Source of the DNA: Actinomycetospora chiangmaiensis DSM 45062 | GTDB lineage: Bacteria > Actinomycetota > Actinomycetes > Mycobacteriales > Pseudonocardiaceae | DNA: 64,000 bases | Assembly (NCBI RefSeq): GCF_000379625.1 | Contig: NZ_KB903218.1 | Location: forward strand, 124,001 to 188,000 | Direction: 5' to 3' | In this document: positions 1-9,000 of the stretch, in pieces | How positions within the stretch are numbered: position 1 is the stretch's first letter | Layout: every line of letters starts with the position of its first letter | The notes under the pieces: generated by a model | Told to the model about the DNA's origin: nothing | Seen by the model: only the letters and a program-made list of their open reading frames with translations | The model's database searches: none | Position numbers and translations under genes: made by a program

Positions 1-1
1 C

Positions 2-1063
2 CCGGCCGCCGTGGTCGCGGTGCTGGTCGGCCGGGGCATCGCCCGGTCGGTCCTGCACCGGCGCCGGCGGCAGGGGATCGGGCTCACCAACGTCCTCGCG
101 GTCGGCTCGTCCGAGTCGGTGACCGACCTCGTCGAGCGCACCCGACGGGCCCCGGAGTTCGGGTGGACGGTCGTCGCCGCCTGCACCCCGCGGGGGCAGG
201 GCGACTGCCTCGGCGTCCCCGTCGTCGGGGACCTCGACGACGCGGCCGAGCAGGTCCGGCGCGTCGGCGCCGAGATCGTGGCCGTCGCCCCGGCCCCGGG
301 CTGGTCGGGGCAACGCCTGCACCGCCTCGCGTGGCGGCTCGAGGGCACCGACCTCGACCTCGTCGTCGACCCCGGGCTCATGGAGATCGCCGGGCCGCGG
401 CTGCACATGACCCCGGTCGACGGTCTGCCGATGATCCGGCTGACCCAGCCGACCTTCCGCGGCTGGGGCCGGGTGTCCAAGGCGATCGTCGACCGGTTCC
501 TCGCGGCGAGCGCGATCCTCCTGCTCGCCCCGGTGCTGATCACCCTGGCGGTGCTGGTGAAGCGCGAGGACGGCGGCCGGGTGTTCTTCCGCCAGGAGCG
601 GGTGGGGCGCGGCGGAGAGACCTTCCGGATGCTCAAGTTCCGGTCGATGGTCGCCGACGCCGAGACCGTCCGCGCGGGGCTCCGCAGCGTGAACGAGGGG
701 AGCGGACCGCTGTTCAAGGTCCGCGCCGACCCCCGGGTCACGCGCATCGGACGCATCCTGCGGCGCTATTCCCTCGACGAGCTCCCGCAGCTGTTCAACG
801 TCCTCGGCGGCTCGATGTCCCTGGTGGGTCCCCGCCCGCCGCTGCCCGCGGAGGTCGCGCAGTACGCCGACGACGCCCGCCGACGCCTCCTCGTCCGCCC
901 CGGCATGACCGGCCTGTGGCAGGTCTCGGGACGGTCCGACCTGTCCTGGGACGAGTCCGTGCGCCTCGACCTGCGCTACGTCGAGAACTGGTCGCCCGGC
1001 CTCGACGTGCACATCCTCGCCCGCACCGTCTCCGCCGTCGTCACCGGCCGCGGCGCGTACTGA
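2..1063 (+). CDS. Exopolysaccharide polyprenyl glycosylphosphotransferase (5' end outside window)
   Basis: This enzyme type transfers a sugar-1-phosphate to undecaprenyl phosphate at the membrane, the first step of a polysaccharide repeat unit. The reading frame is open to the window edge, so the N-terminal membrane region is missing; family members are usually about 450-500 residues and about 350 are seen. Visible parts are a CoA-binding-like segment, a hydrophobic span (FLAASAILLLAPVLITLAV), then the catalytic bacterial sugar transferase domain with FFRQERVGRGG, MLKFRSM, MSLVGPRPPL and RPGMTGLWQVSGRS. It begins the polysaccharide cluster, and the next gene follows after 13 nt. The exact sugar cannot be read from the sequence. 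Confidence 0.93.
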   Translation, partial: PAAVVAVLVGRGIARSVLHRRRRQGIGLTNVLAVGSSESVTDLVERTRRAPEFGWTVVAACTPRGQGDCLGVPVVGDLDDAAEQVRRVGAEIVAVAPAPGWSGQRLHRLAWRLEGTDLDLVVDPGLMEIAGPRLHMTPVDGLPMIRLTQPTFRGWGRVSKAIVDRFLAASAILLLAPVLITLAVLVKREDGGRVFFRQERVGRGGETFRMLKFRSMVADAETVRAGLRSVNEGSGPLFKVRADPRVTRIGRILRRYSLDELPQLFNVLGGSMSLVGPRPPLPAEVAQYADDARRRLLVRPGMTGLWQVSGRSDLSWDESVRLDLRYVENWSPGLDVHILARTVSAVVTGRGAY

Positions 1064-1076
1064 GAAGAGACCTCCC

Positions 1077-2426
1077 GTGAAGCCGCTCGACATCCTCGTC
1101 CTGGGCCTGAACTACGCACCCGAGCCCACGGGCATCGCGCCCTACACCACCGGGACCGCCCGCTTCCTCGCCGACGCGGGCCACCACGTCCACGTCGTCA
1201 CCGGGTTCCCGCACTACCCGCACTGGGAGATCGCGCCGGAGTACCGGTCGCGGGGCCCGGTCCTGCACGAGCGCGACGGCGACGTCCGGGTGACCCGCGT
1301 GGCCCATCCGGTGCCGACCGACCCGACCGGGACCGGACGGATCCGGATGGAGGCCGCGTTCGCCGCGCGGGCCGCGCTCGTCGCCACCCCCCGGCCCGAC
1401 GTCGTCCTCGCGGTCAGCCCCGCACTGCTCACCGTGGGGGCGGCCCTGCGCCGCCGCCTCGGCGGGGCGGCGCTCGGCGTGATCCCGCAGGACCTCTACA
1501 GCTACGCCATCGCGGAGGCCCAGGCCCTCGGCGGGCACGCGGCGGGGGTGGCGGCGCGCCTGGAGCGTGCCCTGCTGCGCCGCGCCGACGGGGTCGTGGC
1601 CATCCACGCGAGCTTCGCCCGCTCGCTCGCCGACCTCGGCGTCGACCCGCACCGCATCACCACGATCCGGAACTGGAGCCACGTCACGCCCGTCGACGCG
1701 GCCCCGGACCGGGTCCGCGCCCTGCGCCACGCGTTGGGCTGGGCCGACGACGAGATCGTCGCCCTGCACGCGGGGAACATGGGCGCGAAGCAGGGCCTGG
1801 AGAACGTCGTCGAGGCCGCCCGGCTGGCCGACGCGACCGGGGCCGCCGTGCGCTTCGTCCTGCTCGGGACCGGCAACCAGCGGGCCCGGCTCGAACGGCA
1901 CGGGGCCGGCGTCGGGGCGCTGCAGTTCCTCGACCCGCTGCCCGCGGGCGACTTCGAGCTCGCGATGGCCGCCGCCGACGTGCTGGTGCTCAACGAGAAG
2001 CCCGGCGTCGAGGAGATGTGCGTGCCCTCCAAGCTGACGTCGTACTTCGCCGCCGGCCGCCCGGTGGTCGCGGCCACCGCCGAACGGTCGGCGGCCGCCG
2101 CGGAGATCCGGGCGTCGGGCGGGGGCGTGCGCGTCGCCGCGGGCGTGCCCGAGGACCTGCTCCGCGCGGTCCTGCGCGCCGGGCTCGACCGCGAGGAGGC
2201 CGCCGCGGCAGGTCTGCGCGGCCGGCTGTTCGCCCGGGACGCGCTGTCCGAGGACGCCGCCCGCGCCGCCTACGTCGCCTGGGTCGAGGGGTTGGCCGCA
2301 CGCCGTGCGGGCCGGCCGCCCGAGGTGACGATCCCGGCGCCCCGAACCGCCCCGGACGCCACCGTGGTGGCCGCCACGAGGGTGGACGCATCACCGACGG
2401 AAATGGTCGGGATTCGGCGGGAATGA
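1077..2426 (+). CDS. Glycosyltransferase, WcaI/WbuB-like (GT4-type fold)
   Basis: This is a cytoplasmic glycosyltransferase expected to extend the lipid-linked sugar made by the preceding gene product. The start NYAPEPTGIAPYTTGTARFL and the following FPHYPHWEI are typical of WcaI-like transferases of the colanic-acid type. The C-terminal half has the GT-B donor-site region HAGNMGAKQGLENV, then EEMCVPSKLTSYFAAGRPVVA. The length of 449 residues is normal, with a roughly 45-residue Pro/Ala-rich tail that looks disordered. GTG start 13 nt after the upstream stop suggests one transcript. Donor and acceptor sugars are unknown. Confidence 0.9.
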   Translation: MKPLDILVLGLNYAPEPTGIAPYTTGTARFLADAGHHVHVVTGFPHYPHWEIAPEYRSRGPVLHERDGDVRVTRVAHPVPTDPTGTGRIRMEAAFAARAALVATPRPDVVLAVSPALLTVGAALRRRLGGAALGVIPQDLYSYAIAEAQALGGHAAGVAARLERALLRRADGVVAIHASFARSLADLGVDPHRITTIRNWSHVTPVDAAPDRVRALRHALGWADDEIVALHAGNMGAKQGLENVVEAARLADATGAAVRFVLLGTGNQRARLERHGAGVGALQFLDPLPAGDFELAMAAADVLVLNEKPGVEEMCVPSKLTSYFAAGRPVVAATAERSAAAAEIRASGGGVRVAAGVPEDLLRAVLRAGLDREEAAAAGLRGRLFARDALSEDAARAAYVAWVEGLAARRAGRPPEVTIPAPRTAPDATVVAATRVDASPTEMVGIRRE

Positions 2427-2448
2427 TATTCCACCTGATCGGGTGGAA
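2420..2448. promoter_or_regulatory. Overlapping short dyads in the gap before the first gmd
   Basis: GGAAT-gat-ATTCC (2420-2432) and TTCCACC-tgatcg-GGTGGAA (2429-2448) overlap just after the glycosyltransferase stop. The 108-nt gap is visibly richer in A/T than its surroundings. It may hold an operator or weak attenuator for the gmd gene. No clear -35/-10 pair was recognised. Confidence 0.3.
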
Positions 2449-2534
2449 ATGGTCGACGGCGACTATCAACACCGATGTCGGACACGATATCCCGGGAGAC
2501 GAACCGGGTGCGAAACACTGTTGGGGGATGGGCC

Positions 2535-3542
2535 ATGAAGCGTGCACTGATCACCGGGATCACCGGTCAGGACGGGTCGTACCTGGCGGAACTGCTGATC
2601 GAGAAGGGGTACGAGGTGCACGGGATCATCCGGCGTTCCTCGACGTTCAACACCGGCCGGATCGAGCATCTCTACCAGGACCCGCACGAGCAGGACCCGC
2701 GGTTGGTGCTGCACTACGGCGACCTGACCGACTCCAGCCGGCTGGTCACGCTGATCGAGAAGGTCCGCCCGGACGAGGTGTACCACCTCGCCGCCCAGTC
2801 CCACGTCCGCGTCTCGTTCGACGAGCCCGAGTACACCGGCAACACCACCGGCGTGGGCACCGCCCGCTTGCTCGAGGCCATCCGGATGGTCGGGATCGAG
2901 ACCCGCTACTACCAGGCGTCGTCCTCGGAGATGTTCGGCGCGACCCCGCCCCCGCAGAACGAACAGACCCCGTTCTACCCGCGCAGCCCGTACGGCGCGG
3001 CGAAGGTCTACGGGTACTGGATGGCCCGGAACTACCGCGAGGCGCACGGCATGTTCGCGGTCAACGGGATCCTGTTCAACCACGAGTCCCCGCGCCGCGG
3101 CGAGACGTTCGTGACCCGCAAGATCGCCCGCGCCGCCGCCCGGATCGCGCTCGGTCTCGAGCAGCACGTCTACCTGGGCAACCTCGACGCGGTCCGCGAC
3201 TGGGGCTACGCCCCGGAGTACGTGGAGGGGATGTGGCGGATGCTGCAGGCCGATCACGGGGACGACTACGTGCTGGCGACCGGGACCGCCACCACCGTCG
3301 CGCAGTGGGTCGAGTACTGCTTCGACCACGTCAACCTGAACTGGACCGACCACGTCCGGTTCGACCCCACCTACCTGCGCCCCACCGAGGTCGACGCCCT
3401 GATCGGCGACGCCTCGAAGGCCCGCCGCCGGCTGGGCTGGGCCGCGCAGACCATGCCCGAGCAGCTCGCCCGGATCATGGTCGAGGCCGATCTCGCCGAG
3501 AACCGGGCCGCCGCGCCCCGCCGGACGGCGGGTGCCCGATGA
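2535..3542 (+). CDS. gmd: GDP-mannose 4,6-dehydratase (copy 1)
   Basis: It converts GDP-D-mannose to GDP-4-keto-6-deoxy-D-mannose, the precursor of GDP-fucose, GDP-rhamnose and related deoxy sugars. The 335-residue protein is a short-chain dehydrogenase-type NDP-sugar dehydratase with the NADP-binding [11 protein letters not shown] (residues 7-17), the active-site SSE around residues 130-132 and YGAAK with Tyr153 and Lys157. The ATG at 2535 was chosen because GGGGGA precedes it at good spacing and family members start [14 protein letters not shown]; an upstream in-frame ATG at 2475 would add a non-homologous extension. A second, closely similar gene lies at 5978. Confidence 0.95.
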   Translation: MKRALITGITGQDGSYLAELLIEKGYEVHGIIRRSSTFNTGRIEHLYQDPHEQDPRLVLHYGDLTDSSRLVTLIEKVRPDEVYHLAAQSHVRVSFDEPEYTGNTTGVGTARLLEAIRMVGIETRYYQASSSEMFGATPPPQNEQTPFYPRSPYGAAKVYGYWMARNYREAHGMFAVNGILFNHESPRRGETFVTRKIARAAARIALGLEQHVYLGNLDAVRDWGYAPEYVEGMWRMLQADHGDDYVLATGTATTVAQWVEYCFDHVNLNWTDHVRFDPTYLRPTEVDALIGDASKARRRLGWAAQTMPEQLARIMVEADLAENRAAAPRRTAGAR

Positions 3543-3594
3543 CCGCCGGCGCCCACCTCCCCGCTCTGCACGCCCACCCCGGAAGGACCGTTCG

Positions 3595-5112
3595 GTGACC
3601 GCCCGCGACTACTTCTCCCTGCTCGGCCAGCACTGGCGCACGATCGTCGCGTCCGCCCTCGTCGGGATCGCCGTGGCCGGGATCCTCGTCCTGCTCGCCC
3701 CCGTGAAGTACGCGGCGTCGGTGACCCTCTACATCTCCACCCAGCAGACCAACTCCAGCTCCACGGACGCCTACCAGGGCAGCCTGCTCTCGCAGGACCG
3801 GGTGAAGTCCTACACGGAGCTGCTCTCCAGCTACCGCCTCGGCCAGGAGGTCGCGACCGACCTGAACCTGGCGATGGACCCGCAGGACATCGCCGACGAG
3901 GTGTCCGCCAGCGTCACCCCGAACACCGTGCTGCTCACGGCGGAGGTCACCGACACCTCCCCGCAGCGGGCGGAGGCCATCGCGGGCGCGATCGGGCGCC
4001 GGTTCCCGGCCCTGATCGCCCAGCTCGAGAAGCCCGCCGCGTCGACGCTGCCGCCCTCGGTCAGCGCCACGGTGGTGCAGGGCCCGCTGCTCACCCCGGA
4101 CGCGGTGTCGCCGCGGCCGGTGATCGACCTCGGCATCGGGCTCGCCGCCGGCCTGCTCCTCGGGATCGCGATCGCGGTCCTGCGCCGCACCCTCGACCGC
4201 TCGGTGCGCACGGTGGAGCAGCTGGCCGAGGTCTTCCCGAAGCCGCTCCTCGGGACCCTCGCCGAGGACCGGACCGTCGAGACCCACCCGTTGTTCCTCC
4301 GCGACCGACCGACCTCGCCGATCGCCGAGAGCATGCGCGCGGTCCGGACGAACTTCGACATGTTCGACTTCGACCACGCCACCACCGTCATGGCCGTCAC
4401 CAGTGCGGTCGAGGACGAGGGCAAGTCGACGCTGCTGGTCAACCTGGCGCTCGCCCAGGCCGTGGCCGGGCGCCGCGTGCTCGTGGTCGAGGGCGACCTG
4501 CGCAAGCCGCGCGCCGCCCAGTACCTCGGCCTCAGCGAGGACGTCGGCCTCACGCAGGTGCTCACCGGCCGCGCGGAGGTCGACGACGTGCTGCAGCGGG
4601 GACCCGTGGCGGGTCTCGACCTGCTCGCGAGCGGCCCCCGGCCGCCGAACCCCTGCGAGATGATCGAGTCGACGCAGATGGCCGACCTGCTCGGGTCCCT
4701 GCGTGAGCGCTACGACCTCGTGCTCGTCGACGCCCCGCCGTTGCTGCCGGTGGCGGACGGGCTCGCGCTCGCCCGCCTGGCCGACGGCGTCGTCTTCACC
4801 GTGCGGGCCGGCTTCACCCGGGCCGCGCTGGTGCACCGGGCGCACGACATGCTGCGGACCGCGGGTGTCGACCACGTGGGCGTGGTGTTCAACCGCACCA
4901 CGGACCGCACCGACGGCTACTACGCGGGCTACTACTACGCGGAGCCGCAGCGCACGGCCCTCGCCCCGACCCCGGAGCGCGAGGCCACGCCGACCCCGGG
5001 GCCCACGGCGGCCGGGGCGCACCTCGAGGGCGACGTCGAGCACGCGACCGACCGGGCCCTGGCCCGCCGCGCGGAGCAGCAGGCGTCGGCGACCAGCGGG
5101 CCGCGGTCGTGA
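3595..5112 (+). CDS. Wzz-type chain-length regulator fused to BY-kinase (tyrosine autokinase)
   Basis: This membrane protein controls polymerisation or export of capsule or exopolysaccharide. It has a transmembrane helix near residues 15-36, an extracytoplasmic Wzz-like region, a second helix near 177-197, and a cytoplasmic BY-kinase domain. The P-loop reads SAVEDEGKSTL (270-280), where family members usually have GEGKS preceded by small residues. Walker A' is VLVVEGDLRKPR and Walker B is LVLVDAPP. A tyrosine cluster (Tyr442, 443, 446-448), the usual autophosphorylation site, is followed by a Pro/Thr-rich tail. The GTG at 3595 has GGAAGGA 7 nt upstream, so the longer reading frame from 3532 is not used. 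Confidence 0.92.
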   Translation: MTARDYFSLLGQHWRTIVASALVGIAVAGILVLLAPVKYAASVTLYISTQQTNSSSTDAYQGSLLSQDRVKSYTELLSSYRLGQEVATDLNLAMDPQDIADEVSASVTPNTVLLTAEVTDTSPQRAEAIAGAIGRRFPALIAQLEKPAASTLPPSVSATVVQGPLLTPDAVSPRPVIDLGIGLAAGLLLGIAIAVLRRTLDRSVRTVEQLAEVFPKPLLGTLAEDRTVETHPLFLRDRPTSPIAESMRAVRTNFDMFDFDHATTVMAVTSAVEDEGKSTLLVNLALAQAVAGRRVLVVEGDLRKPRAAQYLGLSEDVGLTQVLTGRAEVDDVLQRGPVAGLDLLASGPRPPNPCEMIESTQMADLLGSLRERYDLVLVDAPPLLPVADGLALARLADGVVFTVRAGFTRAALVHRAHDMLRTAGVDHVGVVFNRTTDRTDGYYAGYYYAEPQRTALAPTPEREATPTPGPTAAGAHLEGDVEHATDRALARRAEQQASATSGPRS

Positions 5113-5852
5113 CCGCAGGGACCCGCACGGCACGCCCGGCGCCGGCGGGTCCCCTTCCGCCGCCGGTCCGGCGGCGGGTGCCCCGCGCGGTCGTCGTCAT
5201 CCTGACGGCGGGTGCGGTGCTGGCCGTCGCGTGCACGCTCGTCGCGACGGCGTTCGCGCCCCGACCCGCCGTCGGGCCCGGCGCCACCGTGGCCGTCATC
5301 GGCGACAGCTACTCGGCCGGGACCGCCCTCGGTGGCCTCGGCGCCGCGAACTGGACGGCCCGGCTCGCCCGGGACCGCGGCTGGCGGATGCACGACCTCG
5401 CGATCCCGGGCACGGGCTACCTCGCCTCCCGGCCCGGTGCGCCGGACTACGCCGCGGCGCAGCTCGACCCCGCCGTCGCCCTGGAGCCGGACCTCGTCGT
5501 CGTACAGGGCTCGCTGAACGACGGCGGTCTGCCGCCGGAGCGGGTGGGCGCCGCGGCCGCGGAGCTCTACGCCGCGATCCACGTCCGCGCCCCGCTGGCC
5601 CGGCTCGTGGTGATCGGGCCGGCCTGGCCCGGGGACACCCCGCCCGCCACGACGCTGGCGGTCCGCGACGCGGTCGGCGAGGCGGCCCGCGCGGCCGGTG
5701 CCGCCTGGATCGACCCGATGAGCGAGCAGTGGTTCGCCGACCCGGCGGCGCGGGCGACGATCGGCGCGGACGGCCTGCACCCCACCGACGCGGGGCACCG
5801 GCTCATGGCCGACCGGACCGCCGACGCGTTGTCGGCCCTCGGCCTCCGGTGA
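5109..5852 (+). CDS. SGNH/GDSL-family hydrolase, membrane anchored
   Basis: It is an SGNH-fold esterase or deacetylase of 247 residues, probably modifying acyl groups on the surface polysaccharide outside the membrane (role inferred from context). A hydrophobic helix near residues 27-49 anchors it. Block I is VAVIGDSYSAG with the nucleophile Ser67; GSLND carries the block III Asn; DGLHPTDAGH carries the catalytic Asp and His. Its GTG start overlaps the stop of the BY-kinase gene by 4 nt (GTGA), indicating translational coupling. The following 125-nt gap to the next gene shows no clear terminator. Confidence 0.87.
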   Translation: MTAGTRTARPAPAGPLPPPVRRRVPRAVVVILTAGAVLAVACTLVATAFAPRPAVGPGATVAVIGDSYSAGTALGGLGAANWTARLARDRGWRMHDLAIPGTGYLASRPGAPDYAAAQLDPAVALEPDLVVVQGSLNDGGLPPERVGAAAAELYAAIHVRAPLARLVVIGPAWPGDTPPATTLAVRDAVGEAARAAGAAWIDPMSEQWFADPAARATIGADGLHPTDAGHRLMADRTADALSALGLR

Positions 5853-5977
5853 ACCCGACCGGGTGAATCGGAACGAATCCGCGACATTCCCGCCGCGTGC
5901 CTCCGTCGCATTCCCAGGGTCTTTTCCCCGCCCGCTCCGACGCACGTGAGAGACACCATTCCCGGAAGGACGAGTAC

Positions 5978-7036
5978 GTGAGCCCGACTGCCGCCAGGAC
6001 CGCATTCATCACCGGCATCACCGGTCAGGACGGGTCGTATCTCGCGGAACTGCTGCTCGCCAAGGGCTACGAGGTGCACGGGCTCATCCGCCGCGCCTCG
6101 ACGTTCAACACGCACCGGATCGACCACCTCTACCGCGACCCGCACGACGCGGGGTCCCGGTTGCACCTGCACCACGGCGAGCTGACCGACTCCTCGCGGC
6201 TGGTGTCGCTGCTCGCGGAGATCGCGCCCGACGAGGTCTACCACCTGGCGGCGCAGTCGCACGTGCGCGTCAGCTTCGACGAGCCGGAGTTCACCGCGAA
6301 CACCACCGGCATCGGGACGATCCGGCTGCTCGAGGCCATCCGGATGATCGGGCTCGACGTCCGCTTCTACCAGGCGTCGAGCTCGGAGATGTTCGGCGCG
6401 ACCCCGCCCCCGCAGCACGAGGACACCCCGTTCCACCCCCGCTCGCCCTACGGGGTGTCGAAGGTCCTCGGCTACTGGACCACCCGCAACTACCGCGAGG
6501 CGTACGACCTCTTCGCGGTCAACGGCATCCTGTTCAACCACGAGTCCCCGCGCCGCGGCGAGACCTTCGTGACCCGCAAGATCGCCCGCGCCGCCGCCCG
6601 CATCGCCCTCGGCCACGAGGCGCTGGTCCACCTCGGCAACCTCGACGCGGTCCGCGACTGGGGCTTCGCCCCGGAGTACGTCGAGGGCATGTGGCGGATG
6701 CTGCAGGCCGACGAGCCCGACGACTACGTCCTCGCGACCGGCACCGCGTACACCGTCGAGGACTTCGCGCGCCTGTGCTTCGACCACGTGGGCCTCGACT
6801 GGACCCGGCACGTGCGCTTCGACGAGCGCTACCTGCGGCCGACCGAGGTGGACGCGCTCGTCGGCGACTCCTCGAAGGCCGAGCGCGAGCTCGGGTGGCG
6901 CGCCCGGACCCTGGCGCCGGAGCTCGCCCGCATCATGGTCGACGCCGAGCTGTCCGCGCTCCGTGGGCCCGCGGCGGACGTCGCCCCGCTGCCCCTGGTC
7001 CCGGCCGGTCGCCCCGACCGGCCGCTCGCGGGCTGA
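5978..7036 (+). CDS. gmd: GDP-mannose 4,6-dehydratase (copy 2)
   Basis: This 352-residue protein is a second GDP-mannose dehydratase, closely similar to the product at 2535. [49 protein letters not shown] and the YGVSK catalytic pair are all retained. The GTG at 5978 is preceded by GGAAGGA with 7 nt spacing, the same layout as the BY-kinase gene; the longer reading frame from 5897 has no such site. It differs from copy 1 mainly in surface segments and has a longer C-terminal tail. The next gene starts 1 nt after its stop. Confidence 0.94.
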   Translation: MSPTAARTAFITGITGQDGSYLAELLLAKGYEVHGLIRRASTFNTHRIDHLYRDPHDAGSRLHLHHGELTDSSRLVSLLAEIAPDEVYHLAAQSHVRVSFDEPEFTANTTGIGTIRLLEAIRMIGLDVRFYQASSSEMFGATPPPQHEDTPFHPRSPYGVSKVLGYWTTRNYREAYDLFAVNGILFNHESPRRGETFVTRKIARAAARIALGHEALVHLGNLDAVRDWGFAPEYVEGMWRMLQADEPDDYVLATGTAYTVEDFARLCFDHVGLDWTRHVRFDERYLRPTEVDALVGDSSKAERELGWRARTLAPELARIMVDAELSALRGPAADVAPLPLVPAGRPDRPLAG

Positions 7037-7037
7037 G

Positions 7038-7739
7038 ATGACGCGTCCCGCCGCCCGGACCCCGTCCCGACGACGGGTGCTCGCCGGTCTCGGCCTCGGC
7101 GTCCCGGCCCTGCTGCTGGCCGCCGCCTGCTCGGACGCCACGGCCGCCCCGGTCCCCGGCGTCCGGCTGCACACCGACTGGACCCGCCGGCCCGCCGGCA
7201 CCGTCCCCGTCCTCGGGGACGACGGCCTCGCCTTCCGGCTCGCGCAGGAGGGCGGGGCCCCGCCGCCCGCCGTCGTCGGGAATGCCCTGCGGGCGGCGAT
7301 GCCGGACCGGACCTCGTCGTCCTCGCTCACCCAGGAGATGCGGTCCCCGGTCCGTCGGCTCGGCGCGACCGTCGCGTTCGGGCCGGGCACGGAGGCGGGT
7401 GCGTTCGTGCTCGCCGCGTGGACCGGCGTCCCCGCCGTGCACGCCTCCTGCCACCTCGTCCTCACCCCGCGGCAGTGGCTCTACGGCGTCATCGAGAACC
7501 AGGAGGCGTTGCGCGTGATCGCCCAGGACACCTTCCCGACCCCCGTGCTGCCGGACACCCCGGTGACGGTGGACGTGACCCTCGCGGGCCGCGTCGCGAC
7601 CCTGCGGCTGCCCGGGGCGTCGGCCACCGTCGACGACCCGCGCATCGCCTCCACGGTCGCCACCGCCCCGAGCTGGGGCTTCTACCGCAGCGGCCCCGGC
7701 GGGGCCGACGTCGCGCTGCTGCAGAGCTGGGCGGGCTGA
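7038..7739 (+). CDS. Exported lipoprotein with twin-arginine-like signal, unknown function
   Basis: I do not recognise the domain. The N-terminus has PSRRRVLAGLGLGVPALLLAAAC: a twin-arginine-like motif, a hydrophobic stretch and a lipobox ending LAAAC, so the 233-residue protein is probably exported and lipid-anchored. The mature part resembles a beta-rich, lectin- or laminin-G-like fold (alternating hydrophobic strands and VDVTLAGRVATLRLPG), which would suit polysaccharide binding, but this is inference. The ATG lies 1 nt after the stop of the gmd copy, and the next gene starts 4 nt downstream, so it belongs to the polysaccharide transcript. Confidence 0.7.
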   Translation: MTRPAARTPSRRRVLAGLGLGVPALLLAAACSDATAAPVPGVRLHTDWTRRPAGTVPVLGDDGLAFRLAQEGGAPPPAVVGNALRAAMPDRTSSSSLTQEMRSPVRRLGATVAFGPGTEAGAFVLAAWTGVPAVHASCHLVLTPRQWLYGVIENQEALRVIAQDTFPTPVLPDTPVTVDVTLAGRVATLRLPGASATVDDPRIASTVATAPSWGFYRSGPGGADVALLQSWAG

Positions 7740-7743
7740 GCGC

Positions 7744-8841
7744 GTGACGGCCCTGCTGCAGGTCCTCCCCACCTACGACCCGGCCTTCGGCGGCCCGGTG
7801 TCCGCGGCGCTCGGCGTCTCGGAGTCCTACGAGGGCGTCGACGGCGTCAGCCTGACGACGATCGGCTGCGGCCCCGCCGGCGCCGGCTGGAGCCGCCACG
7901 ACACCGTCTCGCGCCGGGCGTTCGCGCCACCGGTGGCCCCGCACGTGCTCTCGGTGTCGCCCGGCCTGCTCGCCTGGCTCGTCCGCCGGCTGCGTCGGTT
8001 CGAGCTGGTGCACGTGCACTACAACCGCGGCCTCGTGATGGTCTGGGTGCCGCTGCTCGCCCGCCTTGCCGGGGTGCCCTACGTGCTGCAGACCCACGGA
8101 ATGTGCCGGCCCTGGCGCGGGCCCCTCGCCCTGGTCGACCGGGTCTTCACCCGGCCCGCCCTGCGGCACGCCCACGCCGTGTTCGTCCTCGGCGCCGCCG
8201 AGCGCGACCAGATCCTCGCCGCCGTGCCCACGGCCAACGTGGTCGTCGTGCACAACGCGGTCCGCACGCCCGCGGCCCGCGTCCCGTCCGCCACGGTCCG
8301 CACCGGCGGGCCCCGGCTGCTGTTCTGCGCCCGGCTCCACCCGCGGAAGGGGCTGACCCGGTTCCTCGACGTCGTCGAGCGGCTCGCCCCCCTGCACCCC
8401 GGGCTCGAGGGGCACGTGGTCGGACCGGACGAGGGCGCGCTCGCGGCCGCGCAGGAGCGGGTGCGCGACGCCGGGCTCCCGGTCACCTTCCACGGCGGGC
8501 TCGACCGCGACGAGGTCGACGCCTGGATGGCGCGCTGTGACGTGCTGCTGCACCCGGCCCCGCGGGAGCCGTTCGGGATGTCGATGATCGAGGCCTTCGC
8601 GGCGGACCTGCCCGTGGTCGCGGCCGCCTCCAGCGAGCTCGCGGGCGTGTTCGCCGCCGAGGGGGCCGCGCTGCTGCCCGACGACGACGCGGTGGACGCG
8701 TGGGCCGACGCGGTCCGCCGCGTGCTCGACGAGCCCGGGACGGCCGACGGGCTCCGGACGGGCGGCCGCGCCGTGCTGGACCGGCACTTCTCGCGGGCGT
8801 CGTTGACGCGGACCCTGGCGGGCGTCGTACACGGACCGTGA
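7744..8841 (+). CDS. Glycosyltransferase family 4
   Basis: It is a 365-residue GT-B glycosyltransferase. The N-terminal half has YVLQTHGMCRPWRGPLA, the acceptor-side region. The C-terminal half has FCARLHPRKGLTRFLDV and the family-4 E-x7-E signature EPFGMSMIEAFAADLPVVA, where the glutamates bind the nucleotide sugar. GTG start 4 nt after the preceding stop. It is the last gene of the plus-strand polysaccharide set; the 159-nt gap that follows contains the start region of the TPR gene. Linkage specificity is unknown. Confidence 0.9.
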   Translation: MTALLQVLPTYDPAFGGPVSAALGVSESYEGVDGVSLTTIGCGPAGAGWSRHDTVSRRAFAPPVAPHVLSVSPGLLAWLVRRLRRFELVHVHYNRGLVMVWVPLLARLAGVPYVLQTHGMCRPWRGPLALVDRVFTRPALRHAHAVFVLGAAERDQILAAVPTANVVVVHNAVRTPAARVPSATVRTGGPRLLFCARLHPRKGLTRFLDVVERLAPLHPGLEGHVVGPDEGALAAAQERVRDAGLPVTFHGGLDRDEVDAWMARCDVLLHPAPREPFGMSMIEAFAADLPVVAAASSELAGVFAAEGAALLPDDDAVDAWADAVRRVLDEPGTADGLRTGGRAVLDRHFSRASLTRTLAGVVHGP

Positions 8842-8966
8842 CGGAGGCGATCCGGGTTACGGTCCCCGTCACCCACGCCCGACGACAACGGTGCACGCGC
8901 CGTCGACCTGCGGTGTCCCCGCTCGTGCCCGGGGTTCTCGTTGGTGGGCAGACGCGTGACTTAACG

Positions 8967-8994
8967 TGACCGAAAACGACACATAGGTCACACT
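8967..8994 (+). promoter_or_regulatory. Leaderless-type promoter box with GTGACC/GGTCAC dyad
   Basis: CACACT at 8989-8994 lies 6 nt before the GTG start at 9001. GTGACC (8967-8972) and GGTCAC (8986-8991) form a dyad overlapping it. The same CACACT spacing is seen before 43575, 44200 and 53423. Confidence 0.35.
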
Positions 8995-9000
8995 GCGTAT

